Shown here: positions 57,410 to 64,000 of the stretch, piece by piece | Numbering within the stretch: the stretch's first letter is position 1 | Layout: every line of letters begins with the position of its first letter | NCBI RefSeq assembly: GCF_002846365.1 | Contig: NZ_PJMW01000002.1 | Span: forward strand, 3,782,001 to 3,846,000 | Length of the DNA stretch: 64,000 nucleotides | Direction of reading: 5' to 3' | Origin: Nocardia fluminea | Lineage (GTDB): Bacteria; Actinomycetota; Actinomycetes; Mycobacteriales; Mycobacteriaceae | Notes under the pieces: model-generated | What the model was told of the DNA's origin: nothing | The model's input: only the letters and a program-made list of their open reading frames with translations | Database searches by the model: none | Made by a program: the position numbers and the translations under genes

Positions 57410-59200
57410 ATGAGGACACGGATGCTCACCACGTGCGCGGTGGCCGCCCTCGCTGTCGCGGCGACCGCCTGTTCTTCCGGTGCCCAGGGGCCGGTGCCCG
57501 CCGCGGACGCCTTCGCGGCGGCGTTCGCCGAACACGATCTCGCCGCGGCCGCGGCGCTGACCACCGCACCCGAGAAGGCCACGGCGGCACTGACTTCGAC
57601 GTGGCAGGCGTTGCAGGCGGAGAAGTTGTCGATCCGCACCGGCGACGCGCGCGTCAACGGTGACACCGCGACGGTCGACTACACCTACGAGTGGACCCTG
57701 CCCAAGGGACGTCAGTGGACCTACTCCGGCGAATTACAGATGGGCCGCAGCGACGGGCGCTGGCTGGTCCGCTGGAGTTCGGCCGACATCCACCCCAAAC
57801 TCGGTGACACCCAGAGCATGGAGTTGCGCACCCGTCCCGCCCCGCGTGCCAGGGTCAACGAGGCGGCGGGCAGTGATGTGCTGGTGCCCGGCAAGGTCTC
57901 GCGCGTGAAGTTCACCGTCGCCGACGCTCCCGACCCGACCCGCGTCGCCGGGGCGCTCGCCGCGGCGCTGAGCCGCATCGACCCGGTCGCCTACACCCCA
58001 CAGTCCATCCTCACCGCCGCGCGCAAGACCGACGGCGCGCACACCGTGATCCTGCTCGACGAGTACGAGGCCGACACCATCGGCGGTGAGCTGATCGGCC
58101 TGCCCGGCGTCACCCTGACCCAGGAGTGGGACATGGTGCCCACCGACCGCAGATTCGCGCCCGACCTGCTCACCCAGGTCCGTAAGACGGTGATCGCGGA
58201 GGTCGACGGGAAGGCGGGCTGGAGCGTGGTCACCCGCAATGCCGACGGCGCCGATCTCGATGTGCTGCACGAGGAAGCGGCCGAACCCGCGCCGTCGTTC
58301 GCGCTGAGCATCGACCGGTTCGTGCAGAATTCCGCTCAGCACGCCGTGGACCTGCGTACCGAGCAGGCGATGATGGTGGTGCTGCGCCCGTCGACCGGTG
58401 CGATCCTCGCGGTGGCCCAGAACAAGTTCGCCGACCGCGACGGTCCGGTGGCCACCAGTGGTCAGTATCCGCCGGGCTCGATCTTCAAGACGGTCACGGC
58501 GTCGGCGGCGATGGCCGCCGGGCTCGCCACACCGGACACCGTGCTGGCCTGTCCGAGCAGCACCATCATCGGCGAACGCACCATCCCCAACTACAACATG
58601 TTCACCGTCGGTGAAGTGCCGATGGCCACCGCCTATGAACGCTCGTGCAACACCACCTTCGCCAGGCTGGCCAGCAAGCTCGAACCCGACGCGCTCACCG
58701 AGGCCGCGGCGCGCCTCGGCGTCGGCCAGGACTACAAGGTCGAAGGACTCCCGACCGTGTCCGGGTCGGTGCCGAAGGCCGATGGGCTCGTCCAGCGCGC
58801 CGAGGACGGCATCGGCCAGGGCCGAGTGGTGGTGAGCCCGTTCGGGATGGCGGTGATGGCCGCGACGGTCGCCCACGGTGCCGCGCCGGTGCCGTATCTG
58901 ATCGCAGGCAGGCCCACCGAGGTCACCGGCGAGCGGCCCGCGATCGCGCCGGAGGTGGTCGAGGGGCTGCGTTCGATGATGCGCATGGTGGTCACCGGCG
59001 GCACGGCCGAACGCATCAGGGACCAGGGCGAGGTGTACGGCAAGACCGGCGAGGCCGAGGTCGACGGTGGATCGCACTCGTGGTTCGTCGGCTATCGCGG
59101 GGATATCGCGTTCGCGACACTGCTGGTGAAGGGTGGCAGTTCCGACAACGCGGTGGCTGTCACCCGGGATATGTTCGCCGCACTACCCGCCGGCTACTGA
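57410..59200 (+). CDS. Penicillin-binding lipoprotein (PBP-lipo type)
   Basis: 596 residues. Lipoprotein signal with lipobox VAATAC and Cys21. An NTF2-like MecA N-terminal domain (about 30-140) and a PBP dimerisation domain precede the transpeptidase with S357-x-x-K360 (PPGSIFKTV), SxN (S412CN) and K545-T-G (YGKTGEAE). D,D-transpeptidase of septal or cell-wall synthesis; equivalent to Rv2864c. TACCAT (57396-57401) lies 8 nt before ATG 57410, supporting that start over GTG 57404. Confidence 0.92.
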   Translation: MRTRMLTTCAVAALAVAATACSSGAQGPVPAADAFAAAFAEHDLAAAAALTTAPEKATAALTSTWQALQAEKLSIRTGDARVNGDTATVDYTYEWTLPKGRQWTYSGELQMGRSDGRWLVRWSSADIHPKLGDTQSMELRTRPAPRARVNEAAGSDVLVPGKVSRVKFTVADAPDPTRVAGALAAALSRIDPVAYTPQSILTAARKTDGAHTVILLDEYEADTIGGELIGLPGVTLTQEWDMVPTDRRFAPDLLTQVRKTVIAEVDGKAGWSVVTRNADGADLDVLHEEAAEPAPSFALSIDRFVQNSAQHAVDLRTEQAMMVVLRPSTGAILAVAQNKFADRDGPVATSGQYPPGSIFKTVTASAAMAAGLATPDTVLACPSSTIIGERTIPNYNMFTVGEVPMATAYERSCNTTFARLASKLEPDALTEAAARLGVGQDYKVEGLPTVSGSVPKADGLVQRAEDGIGQGRVVVSPFGMAVMAATVAHGAAPVPYLIAGRPTEVTGERPAIAPEVVEGLRSMMRMVVTGGTAERIRDQGEVYGKTGEAEVDGGSHSWFVGYRGDIAFATLLVKGGSSDNAVAVTRDMFAALPAGY

Positions 59201-59253
59201 GCCCGCCGGTCGAACGGACCCGCGGGACCTACGCGATTCGTGATGATGCCGGG

Positions 59254-59457
59254 TCAGTCGGCGTTCTCGGTCGCCAGCAGACCCCGTACCACCGCGAGCG
59301 ATGTGCTGTCGGTGTGCGATGACGCTGTCTCGTGCAGCACGTTGTAGCTGACAACGGGCTCGGGTGCGGCGGTGGCCGCGCTGTCGAGGACGTCGATGGC
59401 GGCCGCGCCGCCGAGGATCATCCCCGCAGTGGTCAAGATCAAAGTAGAACGCCTCAT
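59254..59457 (-). CDS. Small secreted protein
   Basis: 67 residues with a signal peptide (STLILTTAGMILGGAAA) and a mature part of about 37 residues (APEPVVSYNVLHETASSH). AGGGAGA precedes the ATG on the minus strand. No family recognised. Good start signals and the secretion signal support it despite its size. About 265 nt beyond its start are AT-richer than the surroundings and presumably hold promoters. Confidence 0.62.
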   Translation of the reverse strand: MRRSTLILTTAGMILGGAAAIDVLDSAATAAPEPVVSYNVLHETASSHTDSTSLAVVRGLLATENAD

Positions 59458-59722
59458 AGCTCGTCTCCCTCATTCAGGGTTTCGACGTGTTCGCGGGGCA
59501 GGTCGTTCGATTGTCTGAGGATTAGCTGATGCACCACCGTAGAACGGCGGTTACTTCGGCAACAGGCGACGGCAGTAAGCGACACACAATTGTTGCCCTA
59601 TGTGCGGGCGTGTTCGAACACAACTGCTACTCGGCTGTGACGAAAGGTGAACTATCGGTTTCGATCCGGCAAATGCGCTGATCAGAGGTTGTGCTCGGGT
59701 AAATTACCGAATTACCCGTGAC

Positions 59723-60220
59723 TCAGCCGCGTTGCAGAGTCGCCGCCAGGTGGTGCTGTAAAGATTCGCCGACCGCCGCCATCCGCAGCGTGTACTCGAT
59801 CGTGTCGCCGGTGACATGAAATGAGCGGCCGAGCGCGGTAACCGGCTTAGCCGATTCGCTCAGACCGATATTCGTGGAGTTCAATTCGAGACGAATTCCG
59901 TCCACCGTCTCGGTGATCGTGCCCTCGCAGATCTCGGTGATCCCGGTCGGGTGGGCGAGTATCAATTCGACCCGCCCCGGCGACGGACTGCGCAGGTAGC
60001 CGGTCTCCGCGTGCAGCGGCCTGCCGTCGGAGCCCGCCTTGGTCCGTTGCCGGTAGGTGAGGAACGGTCTGCCCAGATGGCCGAAGGTGATCTCCTCGAC
60101 GTAGTCGAAGGATTCGATGGTCGGGTATTCGCCGTGCCCGCGACCGCGCCAAGTGCCGAGTAGTGGTGCCAGGGCGGCGATGTCGGGGTGCGGGGCGATG
60201 TTGGGGGAAGGTTCGACCAC
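59723..60220 (-). CDS. Nitrobindin-like heme-binding protein (DUF1794/THAP4 family)
   Basis: 165 residues from GTG 60220. The beta-barrel signature LLGTWRGRGHGEYPTI is near the N-terminus, followed by FLTYRQRTKAG and a late His in GRSFHVTGD. Nitrobindins bind ferric heme and can isomerise peroxynitrite. The frame runs upstream to 60475 without homology and overlaps the divergent lipoprotein gene region, so the short form is chosen. Confidence 0.87.
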   Translation of the reverse strand: MVEPSPNIAPHPDIAALAPLLGTWRGRGHGEYPTIESFDYVEEITFGHLGRPFLTYRQRTKAGSDGRPLHAETGYLRSPSPGRVELILAHPTGITEICEGTITETVDGIRLELNSTNIGLSESAKPVTALGRSFHVTGDTIEYTLRMAAVGESLQHHLAATLQRG

Positions 60221-60335
60221 GGCCGACAGCGTAGCCCGGTGGTTCCTGCGGCGGTCACGGCACACCGCCGCATCAGCCACGATAAGGTCAGCCTCGCCTG
60301 AACGCCGTCCGGCGGAAGGTCGAAAGGACAAGAAC

Positions 60336-61682
60336 GTGAACGGACATGTGAGGGGCGCCCGCCGGGTGCGGTCCGGGCTGGTGCGCGGTGCGGTACTCGG
60401 CGCGGCAGTGTTGCTCGCCGTGGCGTGCTCGAACACCGAGCCCTCGACCGACGACGTGGCCGCGCTGGACGGCAACCGCTACGGCCAGACCAACCTCGCC
60501 GCCGACAAGGACTCCTATCACGCCCAGTTCACGTTGCCCGGCATGGTCAACGCCTGGGGCCTGGCGGATCGGCCCAAGGGCGCGGGTGGGCATTTCTGGG
60601 TGGGCGCGGGCGGCAAGTCGTTCCAGTTCCTCGGTGACGTGCAGTCGTCCTCGGATCCCAAGCTGCAGAAGCTGACCCAGGACCAGCTCAAGCTCGTCGG
60701 CGTTCCCGGCGCCGATGCCGACACCTCCGACAAGAGCGTCGGCAAGGTCACCGGTGTCGTGTTCAACCCGGCGCCGATCAACTCGGATCTGTTCGCGGTG
60801 CGCGACCAGTGGGTCGATGTGGACGGAACGCCGGTTCCGCTCGGCGGTTCCTCGCGCTTCATCTTCGCCACCGATTCGGGCAAGATCTCGGCCTGGACCG
60901 AGCAGGCCCCTGACGGCGCGATCGTGCGGCGCGACGGTGGCGCGAACCAGGTGTTCGACGGCTCCGCGCAGGGCATGGCCTTCTTCGGGATCGCCTTGGC
61001 GCCCTCGGGCGACAAGTTGCTGGCCGCCGATTTCGGCGCCGACCCGCAGGTTCGCACGTTCGACAAGTTCTGGCAGCCGGTCGCGACCACCGGGTTCGCC
61101 AACCCGTTCGCCACCGGCGAGGTGATCGACGCGTCCTCGCCCGAGAAGGGCAAGAAGGCGAGGCCGGGCGATCCCGCGCCGTTCAACGTCACCACCCTCG
61201 GTAGCCGGGTGTTCGTGTCCTACGCCATCACCCGACCCGACGAGAAGGACCCGAAGGCTTTCGACAAGGCCGAGGAAGCCTCGCTCGACGCCGAGCAGGA
61301 CAAGGACTCCCAGGGCAAGCCCGACAGGGGCAAGGTCGCGGAGTTCGACAGCGCGGGCAAGCTGGTTCGTATCGTCGACGACGGCGGCAGGCTCAACGCG
61401 CCGTGGGGCGTGGCGATCGCACCGTCGAACTTCGGCGCGCTGTCGGGCAAGCTGCTGATCGGCAACTTCGGTGGCCTCGGCCGCATCCTCGCCTACGACG
61501 ACACCACCGGCACCTTCGTCGACTACGTGCGCGACGGTGAGGCCGAGCCGGTGGAGATCGCGGGTCTGTGGGCGTTGAAGTTCGGCAACGGTGAGAGTCT
61601 GGGCGACGCGAACGCCCTCTACTTCACGGCAGGTCCCGAAGACGAGAAGGACGGCCTCTTCGGCAGTCTGCGCGTGCAATAG
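60336..61682 (+). CDS. TIGR03118-family secreted lipoprotein (beta-propeller-like)
   Basis: 448 residues. Lipobox LLAVACS after a basic N-terminus, then a repetitive domain: YGQTNLAADKDSYHAQF, NAWGLADRPKG, GMAFFGIALAPSGDKLLAAD, APWGVAIAPSNFGALSGKLL, matching TIGR03118 proteins, which are probably beta-propellers of unknown function. A charged Lys/Asp insert lies near residue 310-330. GTG 60336 with GAAAGGA at 60322-60328. Confidence 0.8.
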   Translation: MNGHVRGARRVRSGLVRGAVLGAAVLLAVACSNTEPSTDDVAALDGNRYGQTNLAADKDSYHAQFTLPGMVNAWGLADRPKGAGGHFWVGAGGKSFQFLGDVQSSSDPKLQKLTQDQLKLVGVPGADADTSDKSVGKVTGVVFNPAPINSDLFAVRDQWVDVDGTPVPLGGSSRFIFATDSGKISAWTEQAPDGAIVRRDGGANQVFDGSAQGMAFFGIALAPSGDKLLAADFGADPQVRTFDKFWQPVATTGFANPFATGEVIDASSPEKGKKARPGDPAPFNVTTLGSRVFVSYAITRPDEKDPKAFDKAEEASLDAEQDKDSQGKPDRGKVAEFDSAGKLVRIVDDGGRLNAPWGVAIAPSNFGALSGKLLIGNFGGLGRILAYDDTTGTFVDYVRDGEAEPVEIAGLWALKFGNGESLGDANALYFTAGPEDEKDGLFGSLRVQ

Positions 61683-61796
61683 GACACCGAGAGGGCGGGG
61701 CGGACACGGGGCGGCGAAGCGGACAATTTGGATGTCCGGTGCCCATTCGCTTCCGCCGGCGGGCCGTTGTAGGGGACAGTGGTTGGCGGAATGGTT

Positions 61797-61827
61797 GCCG
61801 GGTGGACACGATCGGTGTCCACCCGGC
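61797..61827. terminator. Perfect T-less hairpin
   Basis: GCCGGGTGGACAC (61797-61809) pairs perfectly with 61815-61827 across a 5-nt loop. It lies 115 nt after the lipoprotein stop and 114 nt before the next gene, with no T-tract. Either a T-less terminator or a dyad operator. Confidence 0.55.
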
Positions 61828-61940
61828 GTGTTCCGTCCGCACGCGATGGCACCTCCACCGGGGTGCCGTGCCCGAGCCGGAGGTGTGCCAGATGGAATTT
61901 TCGCGCATTGACGTCGTCGGTTCGGCAGGGGAGCGGTGAA

Positions 61941-62384
61941 ATGCGGCCTGCGGCACGAGAGTCCATGCTGCCCGGCCGGGACGTGCTCCTGGCGGCGTTC
62001 CGTGGTTTGCCACACGATGACCACCCCATCCTTCACGCCGCCGGGGAGCTGGCACTGCTGCACCAATTACGCGTACGCGCCCCACTGAGCGAGGCCGAGC
62101 GCATCGACCGGCGCCGCGCCCAGTTGATGCGCTCGATCGACCGCTGGGTCATACTCGCCGCCCCCGTGCCGCATGCCGCGGCCGACGAGCACTGTGAGAC
62201 TCTCGGCGGTCTCGTCGATCGCCTCGCCGCGCACTGTTCGCAGGCTTTCGTCGCCCTGGCGGGCGCACCCGAGTCGGTCCACCGCGACGAATGGGTCCGC
62301 CTCGACGACCTCGCTGACAGTTATGAGCGCCTGATCGACGATCTGTGGTCCGGTATTCGCAGCCTGCCCGCGAACACGTACTGA
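61941..62384 (+). CDS. DUF4254-like protein
   Basis: 147 residues, largely helical: HPILHAAGELALLHQLRVRA, RAQLMRSIDRWVILAAPVP, then ETLGGLVDRLAAHCSQAF. The pattern resembles DUF4254, an all-helical family of unknown role. ATG 61941 with GGGGAGCGG just upstream. Some homologues elsewhere sit near glycosyltransferases; none is in this window. Confidence 0.62.
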   Translation: MRPAARESMLPGRDVLLAAFRGLPHDDHPILHAAGELALLHQLRVRAPLSEAERIDRRRAQLMRSIDRWVILAAPVPHAAADEHCETLGGLVDRLAAHCSQAFVALAGAPESVHRDEWVRLDDLADSYERLIDDLWSGIRSLPANTY

Positions 62385-62510
62385 CACCTTGGGTGGATTC
62401 GCCGCCACCTGGGTGGGCGAGACCGGGCCCCGGGGGTGGTGGGGGCCGGGGCCTTTCCGCGCGACAGTGGAACTCACACCATCTGTGGCCGGGTCGGCGA
62501 AGGAGTTCGG

Positions 62511-63482
62511 ATGCGCAGTCGATCTGCAACAGAAGCCCCCGAAAAGAGTGGGCTGCTGAAAGTTTCGTGCGACGTACCATTCGTTGTGAGCAGTCGCGAC
62601 GATCCGGCCGACCTGTCGTCCGCCTGCGAGTGGACGGCTGGTCGACCAGATTCCTGTTCGGCGGACCCGGCCGTCGGCGCGCGCGCCGAGTCCGCGGCGA
62701 CGTCCATCGTGCTCCCGATCCGGCCGCGCAGCACCTGGGTCGACGGCGTCCCGCTGTTCTGCCTGGCCGGTGAAGCGGTACTGGCCTGGAACTATGTGGG
62801 CCTGGTCGCCCACCTCGATCCGCGCGTTCCGGTCTACGGTTTGCAGGCGAGCGCCGAACCGCGCACGATCCGCGACTACGCCACCCGCTACCTGGCCGAG
62901 ATCCGCCGCATCGCTCCCCAGGGCCCGTACCAGTTACTCGGTTGGTCCGCGGGCGGTTTCGTCGCCCACGAGGTCGCGGTTCGACTCCGCGCGGCCGGCG
63001 AGCGGGTTCGCGTCGTCGTGCTGGCCACCGACCCCGAGGCCCACGCACCCGCGCCGCTACCGGCCGACCGCCTCGTCCCGTGCCCCGGCGCCGGAAACCC
63101 TGCCGCCGTCGGGGACACGACCACCTCGGCCGCTGACGCCGCCGCGGCGATCAACGCCGCCACGGCGGGAACGGTCGACGTCACCGGCGCCGATCTCGAT
63201 CGTCTCGCGGCCCTGAGCGCCACGGCCGCCCGCATGGTGCGTGGTCACCGACCCGCGTGGCTTCCCGGCGACCTCACCGTGTGCATCCCCGGCCGCGCAT
63301 CCGGCGGTGCCGATCGCCTCGATCCCGGGGCCACGGTGCGGCGTTGGCGCCCCTACGTCGAGGGCGCGGTCACCGGCTTCGTCCTCGACGCCACCCCCGA
63401 CGAACTCACCGCACCCGATGTCCTGCCCGAGATAGCCCGGATCCTCGGGACCGCCCCGCTCGCCGCGCGCACGACATGCTGA
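62511..63482 (+). CDS. Thioesterase-domain alpha/beta hydrolase
   Basis: 323 residues. An unassigned N-terminal ~75 residues precede a thioesterase of the NRPS/PKS type: PLFCLAGEAVLAWNYVGLVA, VYGLQA, and the nucleophile elbow GWSAGG in QLLGWSAGGFVAHEVAVRL. The region around the acidic residue and late His is not clear. Type II or terminal thioesterases release acyl chains from carrier proteins. ATG 62511 has AAGGAG at 62500-62505. Its stop overlaps the next gene, so the two are coupled. Confidence 0.78.
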   Translation: MRSRSATEAPEKSGLLKVSCDVPFVVSSRDDPADLSSACEWTAGRPDSCSADPAVGARAESAATSIVLPIRPRSTWVDGVPLFCLAGEAVLAWNYVGLVAHLDPRVPVYGLQASAEPRTIRDYATRYLAEIRRIAPQGPYQLLGWSAGGFVAHEVAVRLRAAGERVRVVVLATDPEAHAPAPLPADRLVPCPGAGNPAAVGDTTTSAADAAAAINAATAGTVDVTGADLDRLAALSATAARMVRGHRPAWLPGDLTVCIPGRASGGADRLDPGATVRRWRPYVEGAVTGFVLDATPDELTAPDVLPEIARILGTAPLAARTTC

Positions 63483-64000
63483 CCGGGTTCCCCGGCGCCA
63501 CAGCGCCCATCGGCCACGATGGTGACGTGCAGACCACCCACGAGCTCGCCTCCGACCGCGCGCCGACGGTGGCGTTCCTCCAGTGGTGGGTGCTCGCGCG
63601 ACGGCTGATCCGCCCGGCATGGCGAACCGGTGAGATCTTCACCGCCCTGCTGGCCCCCGCGGTGTTCACCCTCGGCTTCTACGTGCCGCTCAACCTCGTG
63701 ATGACCGTGTACGGGCACGGTCTGAGCAGCTATGCCCAGTTCCTGATGCCGATGATCGTCATGCAGGCGGTCGCGTTCTGCGCCATCTCGGCCGCGTTCC
63801 GCGCCGCCACCGATGCCCGCGACGGCCTCGACGTCCGTTTCGCCACGCTGCCGATGCCGCGGTGGGTCCCGTTCGCGGCCAGGATCGCCATGGCCGCCCA
63901 CCGTGCGGTGATCGCGATCGGCGCCGCGCTCGTCTGCGGCGCCGTCATCGGATTCCGTTTCTACGGGAGCTGGTGGCACACCGTCGGTTTCCTCGCGTTC
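63476..64000 (+). CDS. ABC-2-type transporter permease, partial at window end
   Basis: An open frame of 175 codons without stop to the window edge. The N-terminal ~40 residues are cytoplasmic (ending LARRLIRPAWRTGE), followed by hydrophobic helices: FTALLAPAVFTLGFYVPLNL, FLMPMIVMQAVAFCAISAAF, and IAIGAALVCGAVIGFRFYG. This is the layout of DrrB-like ABC-2 permeases that export lipids or antibiotics. ATG 63476 overlaps the thioesterase stop; GTG 63527 is an alternative start. The rest lies beyond the window. Confidence 0.75.
   Translation, partial: MLTGFPGATAPIGHDGDVQTTHELASDRAPTVAFLQWWVLARRLIRPAWRTGEIFTALLAPAVFTLGFYVPLNLVMTVYGHGLSSYAQFLMPMIVMQAVAFCAISAAFRAATDARDGLDVRFATLPMPRWVPFAARIAMAAHRAVIAIGAALVCGAVIGFRFYGSWWHTVGFLAF

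Overview
The window is G+C-rich actinobacterial chromosome, most likely Nocardia or a close relative in the Nocardiaceae. The gene order amtB-glnB-glnD-ffh ... rpsP-khpA-rimM-trmD ... rplS-lepB-rnhB ... comM-dprA-xerC ... rpsB-tsf-pyrH-frr-cdsA-rlmN ... dxr-rip1-ispG-GNAT-PBP follows the conserved block known from Mycobacterium tuberculosis (roughly Rv2920c to Rv2864c). GTG starts are frequent. Many genes look leaderless, with a -10 hexamer 6-9 nt before the start codon and no Shine-Dalgarno sequence.

Layout. 1-4.5 kb: nitrogen sensing (ammonium channel, PII protein, PII-modifying enzyme) behind a GlnR-like box. 4.6-9.6 kb: a small unknown protein, SRP Ffh, a steroid-reductase-like membrane enzyme divergent from an NTF2-fold protein across a KstR-type operator, and an amidohydrolase. 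9.6-11.7 kb: the rpsP ribosome and tRNA maturation operon. 11.7-20 kb: a VOC protein, a GAF-LuxR regulator divergent from two coupled acyl-CoA ligases, Tex, and a membrane protein. 20-25.6 kb: rplS, lepB, rnhB, DUF2469, yraN, comM, dprA. 25.8-28 kb: xerC, flanked by two unrelated tandem-repeat arrays. 28-37.6 kb: DUF202 pair, YqeY, DUF1990, two secreted proteins, then rpsB to rlmN.

37.05-48.36 kb is an accessory island inside rlmN. The upstream rlmN is a chimera: its native 5' part joins an element-borne 3' part with different codon usage. The native 3' part is stranded 11.3 kb downstream as a 188-codon fragment. Both junctions carry the 11-bp sequence ATGGGCGAACC. The island holds a nuclease-like gene cut by an IS3 element, IS630 and IS1380 remnants, a minus-strand cassette of three unknown genes (one split by a second IS3 element with a 3-bp duplication), and an AbiEii-type nucleotidyltransferase toxin-antitoxin pair. 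No integrase is left.

48.9-64 kb: transglutaminase-like protein, Ser/Thr kinase, a LysR regulator with a histone-H1-like tail, DUF2631, dxr, rip1, ispG, a GNAT enzyme and a lipoprotein PBP (isoprenoid and envelope functions), then secreted proteins, nitrobindin, DUF4254, a thioesterase and the start of an ABC-2 permease that runs off the window. The last two may begin a natural-product or lipid-export locus.
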